In this document: one piece after another, positions 1-6,051 of the stretch
How the letters are laid out: each line of letters opens with the position of its first letter
Position numbering within the stretch: the stretch's first letter is position 1
From: Spirochaetaceae bacterium
GTDB lineage: Bacteria; Spirochaetota; Spirochaetia; DSM-27196; Salinispiraceae
Direction: 5' to 3'
Assembly: GCA_007129335.1 (NCBI GenBank)
Contig: SKVS01000005.1
Location: 1 to 6,051, forward strand
DNA: 6,051 nucleotides
Notes under the pieces: model-generated
Told to the model about the DNA's origin: nothing
Databases searched by the model: none
What the model saw: the letters and a program-made list of their open reading frames with translations, nothing else
Position numbers and translations under genes: made by a program

Positions 1-977
1 AGCACAAAGTTTACGGTTGGCCTACCGGTAATATTGTCGCTTCCCACAACCGCTTCCCGGATAAAGCTCCCGTCAACAATGGATTCGGGATTTTCCCGTG
101 TAACTATGTAAGAGACAACCTGGTCTATACCATAAGAATCCCTCTGGACTACGGGGCGAATTGTGGTACCCGCAGGAATAAAATCAGGCTGTTCATCCGA
201 ACCGGGGAACCAGTCAAGACTGTACCGGGCGCGGTAGTTAGCAAGAAAACCCTGGAGTTCGCTAAAGGCTTCGGGATCCACCAACTGAAGATTCAAACTC
301 CCACGGCCCATGAGAAAAGCATTCACCCGCTCGGGGTCCGTATCTCCGGGAATTTCTACGATAATTCTATTGGTTCCCTCTTCCTTCCGGATGGAAGGCT
401 CGGTTACACCGAATTGGTCGATCCGGTTGTTCAATATTTCAAGGGCAAGATCAATGGCATCGGAAAGTTCAGCATCGGTGGGCATGGAACCAATTCTTTC
501 TGCAAGACTTTGTACATCCGCCTCCAGAATAACCCGCATTCCACCGGAAAGATCCAGACCTAGTTGTATGATCCGGTTCTTCAGGGATTTCAGGCCAAGG
601 ACCTCATCCCGGTAATGGGCTTCCATAGCCCTTGCAAGGTCGTTTCTACTGGGAAAGGCAGAAACCACGTCGCCAACCGTCCAATTTCTTGGAACTGACC
701 CATTTCCCAACCGAATATTCTGCCGTGCAGTTTCGGTAATATAGGCAAATTCAGCCGGAAGGGGCTGTGTAGGATCGGAACTGGCTAAACTCGACAAGGC
801 AGCAACATCTTTACTGGCCATTTCCTGGGCGTAAATCCGGACTTGATCCCGGGTACCCGAAGAAATTTCCTTCATATCCTCGGGAACAAAGAAATACCAG
901 TTCACCGTGGGATACAGAAACGCAACCCCAATGCCGAGAACCAGCAGTAAAACAAAAAACCGCAAACGTTTGCTCAT
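1..977 (-). CDS. secD: Protein translocase subunit SecD, N-terminal 325 residues (gene runs off the left edge)
   Basis: SecD is an inner-membrane RND-type accessory of the SecYEG translocon. With SecF it uses the proton motive force to promote late steps of protein export. Translating the minus strand from the ATG at 975-977 gives an open frame to the window edge. Residues 6-24 are a hydrophobic first membrane segment (FFVLLLVLGIGVAFLYP) after a short basic N-terminus. A periplasmic stretch follows, then the SecD hallmark LGLDLSGG at 139-146 (many homologues have R in place of S) and the P1-base motif ILNNRIDQFGVTEPSI at 181-196, leading to IIVEIPG at 205-211. Near the edge is GRPTVNFV at 318-325, just ahead of where the later membrane helices would lie; the remainder, and probably secF, are outside the window. 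The start is supported by a GGAG Shine-Dalgarno at 986-989, eight bases upstream. It is downstream of yajC in the same direction, the usual partnership. The family assignment is secure. Confidence 0.95.
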   Translation of the reverse strand, partial: MSKRLRFFVLLLVLGIGVAFLYPTVNWYFFVPEDMKEISSGTRDQVRIYAQEMASKDVAALSSLASSDPTQPLPAEFAYITETARQNIRLGNGSVPRNWTVGDVVSAFPSRNDLARAMEAHYRDEVLGLKSLKNRIIQLGLDLSGGMRVILEADVQSLAERIGSMPTDAELSDAIDLALEILNNRIDQFGVTEPSIRKEEGTNRIIVEIPGDTDPERVNAFLMGRGSLNLQLVDPEAFSELQGFLANYRARYSLDWFPGSDEQPDFIPAGTTIRPVVQRDSYGIDQVVSYIVTRENPESIVDGSFIREAVVGSDNITGRPTVNFV

Positions 978-1008
978 GCTGTGTACTCCGCTTTAGCGTG
1001 GGATAAAT

Positions 1009-1025
1009 TGGGAACCCAGTTCCCA
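1009..1025. repeat. Short hairpin close to the secD start
   Basis: TGGGAAC and GTTCCCA form a perfect 7-bp stem around a CCA loop. It lies about 20 bases upstream of the secD Shine-Dalgarno in the leader RNA. It is the most start-proximal of four inverted repeats in the yajC-secD gap. The pairing is read directly from the sequence; any regulatory role is inference. Confidence 0.55.
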
Positions 1026-1040
1026 TAAAGCCAGGGCTTG

Positions 1041-1062
1041 CCGGGTTGAGCAGTCAGCCCGG
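1041..1062. repeat. Hairpin in the secD leader
   Basis: CCGGGTTGA pairs with TCAGCCCGG around a four-base GCAG loop. One position is unmatched: it would be G-U on plus-strand RNA and A-C on the minus-strand transcript. There is no T tract after it on the minus strand, so it does not look like a terminator. It is one of four evenly scattered stems between yajC and secD. Confidence 0.5.
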
Positions 1063-1076
1063 AAGACAATGACTCC

Positions 1077-1106
1077 AAAAGCCTCCTTCTTAAGAAGGGG
1101 GCTTTT
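1077..1106. terminator. 13-bp hairpin between yajC and secD, possible weak terminator or attenuator
   Basis: AAAAGCCTCCTTC and GAAGGGGGCTTTT form a 13-bp stem around TTAA, with a single non-Watson-Crick pair. On the minus strand, where yajC and secD are transcribed, the stem ends in only four T before GGAG, which would make a weak terminator. On the plus strand the stem is followed by GTGTTTTT, a better tail, but no plus-strand gene precedes it. It may reduce secD transcription relative to yajC, act as an RNA-processing or stability element, or be bidirectional. The hairpin itself is clear; its function is inferred. Confidence 0.45.
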
Positions 1107-1137
1107 GTGTTTTTCAGCGGGGCTGCCTCACCAGCAC

Positions 1138-1155
1138 TCCCGGTAGCTACCGGGA
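1138..1155. repeat. Perfect 18-bp palindrome in the yajC-secD gap
   Basis: TCCCGGTAGCTACCGGGA is its own reverse complement with no spacer. It starts about 45 bases past the yajC stop codon. Perfect two-fold symmetry without a loop suits a dimeric DNA-binding protein at least as well as an RNA hairpin. A second, smaller palindrome (CACTAGTG, 1180-1187) lies between it and yajC. No regulator can be named from the sequence. Confidence 0.55.
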
Positions 1156-1199
1156 ACGAACTGAGTACCGAGGAAGCTCCACTAGTGTGAAGTAGCGGC

Positions 1200-1601
1200 T
1201 TATTCAGCTACCTCTGCTTCTGCCTCATCTTTTTTGTTAGCAGCAGCTTTTTTTGATTCCTTGGTATCCTTAGCGTCTTTTCCATCAATGATGCCGGAAA
1301 TAGCGCTTCGAACAAATTCGAGCTTTGCATTGTCATCGACCTTCACAACAATGGAGTCTTCCTTTACAGAAACCACAACTCCCCGAATACCCCCAATGGT
1401 TTGTACCTTGTCGCCTTTTTTCAAGGTTCCAAGCATTCTTTGGGTTTCTTTTTGCTTTTTGTTCTGGGGTCGAATGATTAAAAAGTAGAAAATTGCAAAA
1501 ACCGCACCGAAGGTGAAAAGGGTTGGGAGCATGGACTCAGCACCTCCACCGCCTGCAGGCGGAGCCATGAGCAATGCATAACTGTTCAATAATCCATTCA
1601 T
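1200..1601 (-). CDS. yajC: Sec translocon accessory protein YajC
   Basis: YajC is a small single-pass inner-membrane protein that associates with SecD-SecF at the Sec translocon. The 133-residue product has a short N-terminus with a glycine run (AGGGG, 16-20) and one membrane helix at about 26-43 that ends in the family signature FYFLIIRPQ (38-46). Next comes the basic NKKQK cytosolic flank, then the conserved soluble domain with LKKGDKVQTIGGIRGVV (60-76) and KLEFVRSAI (93-101). The tail from residue 107 is an unconserved Lys/Glu/Ala-rich stretch that makes it somewhat longer than typical 85-115-residue homologues. The ATG at 1599-1601 is chosen because a GAGGA Shine-Dalgarno lies at 1612-1616. 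The next in-frame ATG (codon 12) has no such site. A good sigma70-like promoter stands just upstream and secD follows 222 bases downstream. Confidence 0.95.
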   Translation of the reverse strand: MNGLLNSYALLMAPPAGGGGAESMLPTLFTFGAVFAIFYFLIIRPQNKKQKETQRMLGTLKKGDKVQTIGGIRGVVVSVKEDSIVVKVDDNAKLEFVRSAISGIIDGKDAKDTKESKKAAANKKDEAEAEVAE

Positions 1602-1632
1602 ATGGGTTACATCCTCGTAAAATATTTGCGAA

Positions 1633-1661
1633 ACGGTAGCACAACCTTACCCCTCCGTCAA
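1633..1661 (-). promoter_or_regulatory. Candidate sigma70-type promoter for yajC-secD
   Basis: On the minus strand, TTGACG (1656-1661, five of six matches to the -35 consensus) is followed after exactly 17 bases by TACCGT (1633-1638). The latter is preceded by TG one base upstream, as in an extended -10. Transcription would begin near 1626, leaving a leader of about 25 bases that contains the yajC Shine-Dalgarno. This is the best-looking promoter in the window, although the -10 hexamer itself is poor. Confidence 0.5.
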
Positions 1662-1672
1662 GGACTAGGGTT

Positions 1673-1981
1673 TTACAGCTTCATGGTTCGGGTAATTTCC
1701 CTTGGTACCCGCTGAATACCCAGTAACCTCTTGGCATCTTCAGCACTCAGGGGTCGGCGGAACTCTTTCCCCAGAAAGTCCAGGGCGTACTCCATACTCG
1801 CCGGATCGTTTTTCATTTCACTTTCATACAGCGCAGCTGCAAAACCCTGACGGAACATGCCCTTTTCCAGCGCTTCGGGAACAGAAAGCCCCTTCATGAC
1901 CCGGACCAGTTTTCGGTCAACCACCGCGGTTGCACCCTGATACCCAACGGTAGCTGCAAATTCCTCTCTTTTCAGTGCCAT
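1673..1981 (-). CDS. Conserved-looking small protein of unknown function (102 aa)
   Basis: I do not recognise this family. It is judged real because it fills the gap between groEL and yajC on the same strand and has an AAGGAG Shine-Dalgarno (1993-1998), 11 bases before the ATG. Its composition is also that of a normal soluble protein. There is no signal peptide and no membrane segment. The sequence is rich in charged residues, slightly basic and predicted mostly helical. Helices look likely at about 34-56 (VPEALEKGMFRQGFAAALYE region), 60-75 and 79-88. A glycine-containing stretch GYQGATAVVD lies at 13-22, and the C-terminus is basic (RVPREITRTMKL). It sits 71 bases upstream of yajC with no terminator between, so some read-through into yajC-secD is possible. 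The strong groEL terminator isolates it on the other side. A small cytosolic regulatory or adaptor protein is conceivable, but nothing in the sequence proves it. Confidence 0.75.
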   Translation of the reverse strand: MALKREEFAATVGYQGATAVVDRKLVRVMKGLSVPEALEKGMFRQGFAAALYESEMKNDPASMEYALDFLGKEFRRPLSAEDAKRLLGIQRVPREITRTMKL

Positions 1982-2052
1982 GTTCTTCTGTACTCCTTGT
2001 TCATTTCTGTTCGGGGATAAGAACCTACCATACCACGTTTCTTTTCTCTAAT

Positions 2053-2081
2053 AGAATACATAATTTTCTATCTCAGAACAA
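2053..2081 (-). promoter_or_regulatory. Candidate promoter for the 102-aa gene
   Basis: On the minus strand, TTGTTC (2076-2081) and TATTCT (2053-2058) are separated by 17 bases in an A/T-rich stretch. Each hexamer matches consensus at about four positions. Because a strong terminator ends groEL at 2111-2140, the downstream gene needs its own start, which favours a promoter here. The initiation point would be near 2046, about 65 bases before the ATG. Confidence 0.35.
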
Positions 2082-2085
2082 AATT

Positions 2086-2110
2086 CCTGGCCAGGCCAGA
2101 CCTGTACAGG
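2086..2110. repeat. Two adjacent 10-bp palindromes, CCTGnnCAGG
   Basis: CCTGGCCAGG (2086-2095) and CCTGTACAGG (2101-2110) are both perfect palindromes of the same form CCTGnnCAGG, separated by five bases, with centres 15 bp apart. They lie just upstream of the candidate -35 box of the 102-aa gene and directly after the groEL terminator. Repeated dyads in that position would suit a dimeric regulator, but this is inference and chance is not excluded. Confidence 0.45.
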
Positions 2111-2140
2111 AAAAAAAGGGCCACCAATCGGTGACCCTTT
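2111..2140 (-). terminator. Intrinsic terminator of groEL
   Basis: On the minus strand AAAGGGTCACC pairs with GGTGGCCCTTT (one T-G wobble) around a GATT loop. The stem runs straight into an uninterrupted T tract of seven, counting the last stem bases (2117 down to 2111). It starts 43 bases after the groEL stop codon. The plus-strand side has no T tail, so it acts only for leftward transcription. Confidence 0.9.
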
Positions 2141-2183
2141 GTAAAAAAACGAAACGTTTATGGCTGCTCGAAAGGGGAACTGA

Positions 2184-3845
<1,662 letters not shown>

Positions 3846-3864
3846 TTAACATTAGGTTTGATCG

Positions 3865-3969
3865 AGGCATGGGTACCTTTGGAAACAGCCTCTGCGATTT
3901 TTTCCCGCAACCATTGGAAATCAATGACCACAAAAAAGAAACACAGAGTTTCCAGAGGTACCCATACCT
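3865..3969. repeat. Long nested near-palindrome in the groEL leader
   Basis: The arms at 3865-3886 and 3948-3969 are reverse complements at 20 of 22 positions. The core ATGGGTACCTTTGGAAAC matches ATGGGTACCTCTGGAAAC at 17 of 18. Inside them, further complementary blocks fall on the same axis: TCTG 3891-3894 with CAGA 3944-3947, TTTTTT 3898-3903 with AAAAAA 3932-3937, and CATTG 3912-3916 with CAATG 3922-3926 around a GAAAT loop. The whole 105-base stretch can therefore fold as one long hairpin ending 34 bases before the groEL ATG. If the candidate promoter at 3993-4021 is right, it lies entirely in the groEL 5' leader RNA. It does not cover the Shine-Dalgarno. It could be a regulatory RNA element, a DNA operator or a small miniature inverted-repeat insertion. 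Confidence 0.75.
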
Positions 3970-3992
3970 GTTTGTGTGAGATTTTCGGACAT

Positions 3993-4021
3993 AAATTACT
4001 AAAACCAGCGCAAAGTATCAA
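3993..4021 (-). promoter_or_regulatory. Candidate groEL promoter
   Basis: On the minus strand, TTGATA (4016-4021, five of six -35 matches) is followed after 17 bases by TAATTT (3993-3998), a weak -10. Transcription would begin near 3986 and give a leader of about 155 bases that includes the whole 3865-3969 palindrome. No CIRCE motif (TTAGCACTC-N9-GAGTGCTAA) lies at or near it. Confidence 0.4.
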
Positions 4022-4030
4022 GAATTTTCT

Positions 4031-4058
4031 TTTTCAAATTGCCCTGTTCTTATAGAAT
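4031..4058 (+). promoter_or_regulatory. Candidate promoter for the 623-aa gene, very close to its start codon
   Basis: TTTTCA (4031-4036) and TAGAAT (4053-4058, five of six -10 matches) are separated by 16 bases. Initiation six to eight bases downstream would fall at about 4064-4066, directly before the ATG at 4067, so the message would be leaderless or nearly so. A weaker promoter further upstream cannot be excluded. Confidence 0.35.
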
Positions 4059-4060
4059 AG

Positions 4061-5932
4061 GTGGGAATGACACAGTTAATTTCTCCCAAAGCAAGCTTGA
4101 TTATACTTATTGGAGCTACACCCAAGCCTGAGCAACCCCTCATTGAACTCCTTGCCCGGGCGAAAGACCAGCCGAACCGCCCCCTTACCCTGGGATTTCC
4201 CAGCTCATGGCTGCCCAGAACCAGGGCCGATGAGTACCCCTTCCCCACCATTGATCAGGGTATCCTGAATGAATTATGGGAACTGGAAACCCGGAACATC
4301 CTGACCCTGGCATCAACAGGATTCTCTTATGCCCCGGAAAAAGAACTCCCCAGTTCCATCCTCCAGGAGCATCGCAGCTGGATTCAGAAAAACCCCTGGA
4401 CAACCAATCTCTGGCAACCGAACCAGCCCCCGATTCTCCTTCCCTGGAATCCCGATCACCAGCGGCCCTGGGCTGAGAACCATAGAACAAAAAGCTGGTT
4501 TCTGGAAGGATATATCCGGCAAGAGGGAAATCTTTGGGCAGTATTTTCAAATCCCGATTCTGACATTCATGCAGTTCCCGCATCCTTCCTGAATCCAAAA
4601 ACAGTTTCGGAAATAGATCCCAAAACCTTCTTCAAGGATTTGAAGAAACTTGCTGTCCAGGAACATCTTCCAGGCTTTACCGGTTCTCCCGAATCCCTAA
4701 CCCCGATTTTCATAACGGTCTGCCAAACTCCTGAGGATATAAGCCGAATCATTTCATTATTCGACAGGATCGACGCCTATACGGATCCCGACGAAAAATT
4801 CCCGAAACCTTCTTTCATGAAAAGAAACCCTCTTACCCTAGTTCCCTTGATCGAGACAATTCAAAAAGCTCCCCAAAGCCCCGGGGTTCCTGCGGGTCTT
4901 CAGGATTCGCTCTTCCCTCCCGGCTGGGGAAATCATCCCTGGACAAACCATGCTATGAATCTGCAATGGCAAAATACTGGATTCGGTCAGAAAAAAACCC
5001 TGGAAAAAATCGGCATCCTTGGTATTGAGGGAAGCTGGGAAGATATACCTATGAAAAATCCCGCCCTGGGGGTTTCCCGAGAGTTAATTGCCAGCATGTT
5101 GGGCAATGCCAACCTCATTGGAGAAACCCTTGAAGCGGTTTTTCATGACGGTAAATTTCAAGGTTTGGTGGGAACATTCGGTGCTGCCACTGGATCGGGA
5201 ATTCGGGTTCCTGCAATGGAAATAGAAAACCGCAGGCTACACTGGTCAATCGAGAGTGCATTTTCTTTCGAAACGGACGACAGCCGGGGACTCAGGCAGA
5301 TTGCGGTACTTTCCAGCGATTTATTTACCCTCCAGGGAAGAATTCTTTCGGACTATGTATTTCTGGATTCTTACCCGGCAATGATTGTCGACATCCGAAT
5401 TCAACACCCCTGGATCGAGAAAAACCTGATGATTCAGTCCTACCTTCCCTGGATCATGAACATCTGGACCCTGGAGAAAAACAGGGAGTACACCATCGAA
5501 CGATACCTGAACGACAGGGAGTACTACCGGAAAACAATTCACCATCCTGAAAAAAATACCTGCGAATCCAGCAAAAAACTATCGGGTTTCTTCTCCAGAC
5601 CATCAGGGGAACAAGAACGAAGATACTGTTTACCCGGAACCCATTGGGACGTTCCGTGCCACCAGGGCACCTTAAGAATCCGAAGAGCCGAATCCCTTCT
5701 GTACCCAGACGCCTTGATTCCCGGGGTATTCATAACCAGCCCTGCAGAACAAAACTCCGGCCTGGCTTTCTGTCCAACCCGGAACTACAGCGGCATACCA
5801 GGAAAGAGCCTTCAGGGAATTCAGGAGCACTTTGCCCTTCTCCTTTACGATCCTGAGCATGAAATGGAGATTCTGACGTCATCGAAAGATCTGAGGGAAA
5901 AGGTCTTTACACCCTGGGTAGTTAGATGTTGA
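4061..5932 (+). CDS. Large protein of unknown function (623 aa), Trp- and Pro-rich
   Basis: I do not recognise the family. The frame is long, uses a normal codon pattern and stands alone, so the gene itself is secure. Tryptophan is unusually common (19 residues, about 3%), often in PW or SW pairs such as NPWTT (111-115), LPWNP (127-131), HPWTNH (292-297), HPWIEK (449-454) and YLPWIMNIW (461-469). There is no signal peptide or clear membrane helix. A hydrophobic strand near the start (SLIILIGA, 12-19) resembles the first strand of an alpha/beta domain. The middle contains a glycine-rich stretch (GTFGAATGSGIRVP, 371-384) followed by alternating hydrophobic segments (about 385-450) suggestive of a beta-sandwich. 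That layout loosely recalls carbohydrate-active enzymes, but I see no catalytic motif that proves it. A stop codon at 4058-4060 fixes the upstream limit. The start is either GTG 4061 or ATG 4067, and neither has a proper Shine-Dalgarno. It diverges from groEL and is probably monocistronic. Confidence 0.88.
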   Translation: MGMTQLISPKASLIILIGATPKPEQPLIELLARAKDQPNRPLTLGFPSSWLPRTRADEYPFPTIDQGILNELWELETRNILTLASTGFSYAPEKELPSSILQEHRSWIQKNPWTTNLWQPNQPPILLPWNPDHQRPWAENHRTKSWFLEGYIRQEGNLWAVFSNPDSDIHAVPASFLNPKTVSEIDPKTFFKDLKKLAVQEHLPGFTGSPESLTPIFITVCQTPEDISRIISLFDRIDAYTDPDEKFPKPSFMKRNPLTLVPLIETIQKAPQSPGVPAGLQDSLFPPGWGNHPWTNHAMNLQWQNTGFGQKKTLEKIGILGIEGSWEDIPMKNPALGVSRELIASMLGNANLIGETLEAVFHDGKFQGLVGTFGAATGSGIRVPAMEIENRRLHWSIESAFSFETDDSRGLRQIAVLSSDLFTLQGRILSDYVFLDSYPAMIVDIRIQHPWIEKNLMIQSYLPWIMNIWTLEKNREYTIERYLNDREYYRKTIHHPEKNTCESSKKLSGFFSRPSGEQERRYCLPGTHWDVPCHQGTLRIRRAESLLYPDALIPGVFITSPAEQNSGLAFCPTRNYSGIPGKSLQGIQEHFALLLYDPEHEMEILTSSKDLREKVFTPWVVRC

Positions 5933-5992
5933 TACTGGTGCCAATTATGGACTACCATAATGGATTTATTGGATCTTAGTCTTCAAAATATC

Positions 5993-6037
5993 CCCCTCGA
6001 TCCCCTTTTTTATTTCTGGATCCTGGGGTGATTTTTT
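5993..6037 (+). terminator. Probable intrinsic terminator of the 623-aa gene
   Basis: CCCC (5993-5996) pairs with GGGG (6025-6028) and GATCC (5999-6003) pairs with GGATC (6018-6022). The two helices are separated by a two-by-two internal loop, with a 14-base apical loop. Six T follow at 6032-6037 after TGA. It lies about 60 bases beyond the stop codon. The stem is interrupted, so the call is moderate. Confidence 0.45.
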
Positions 6038-6051
6038 CTCATCTCAAGCCC

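Noticed and set aside
310..615. 101-codon plus-strand frame opposite secD
   Set aside because: It is antisense to the conserved SecD P1-domain coding sequence. The Ser/Arg-rich translation matches nothing I know and there is no Shine-Dalgarno.
811..1026. Minus-strand frame starting just before secD, considered as a leader or arrest peptide
   Set aside because: It overlaps secD in another frame for most of its length, has no Shine-Dalgarno before its ATG at 1026, and lacks an obvious signal-like hydrophobic segment expected of a secretion-monitoring peptide.
978..1199. A tRNA or other known small RNA in the hairpin-rich yajC-secD gap
   Set aside because: No cloverleaf arrangement or GTTCRANYC-type T-arm could be placed, and the stems are separate local hairpins rather than a recognisable RNA family.
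4185..4598. 137-codon minus-strand frame inside the 623-aa gene
   Set aside because: It is antisense to a longer frame with normal protein-like composition, has no ribosome site and gives a Gly/Arg/Ser-rich shadow translation.
5960..6031. Short plus-strand frame MDLLDLSLQNIPLDPLFYFW... with a TGA at 6029-6031, followed in frame by more hydrophobic codons; considered as the start of an interrupted membrane-protein gene
   Set aside because: There is no Shine-Dalgarno, the frame is only 23 codons, and the same bases form a plausible terminator hairpin with a T tract. More sequence to the right would settle it.

Overview
The window looks like a piece of a spirochaete chromosome, most likely Spirochaetaceae (Spirochaeta/Treponema-like). 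The main evidence is the GroEL protein, which in my memory is closest in wording to treponemal GroEL, together with the YajC-SecD order. The species cannot be named from the sequence alone. All visible signals (Shine-Dalgarno sites, sigma70-like boxes, intrinsic terminators) are ordinary bacterial ones, and there is no sign of plasmid, phage or insertion sequence.

Layout: four genes read leftward (minus strand) and one reads rightward. From right to left on the minus strand these are groEL (2184-3830), a 102-aa protein of unknown function (1673-1981), yajC (1200-1601) and the first 325 codons of secD (977 down to the window edge). On the plus strand, diverging from groEL, is a 623-aa protein of unknown function (4061-5932), followed by a probable terminator near the right edge.

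Transcription: groEL appears to be monocistronic, with a candidate promoter at 3993-4021 and a strong intrinsic terminator at 2111-2140. The 102-aa gene has its own candidate promoter at 2053-2081, just downstream of two adjacent CCTGnnCAGG palindromes. yajC has a good candidate promoter at 1633-1661 and should be co-transcribed with secD. The 222-bp yajC-secD gap holds four separate inverted repeats, so the secD leader RNA is probably highly structured.

Functional themes: YajC and SecD belong to the accessory complex of the Sec translocon that helps pull proteins across the inner membrane. GroEL is the cytosolic folding chaperonin; its partner groES is not adjacent and no CIRCE operator is visible. 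Instead the presumed groEL leader carries a nested, nearly palindromic element of about 105 bp. I see no clear new multi-gene system. The items most worth following up are the groEL leader palindrome, the structured secD leader, and the two unrecognised proteins.
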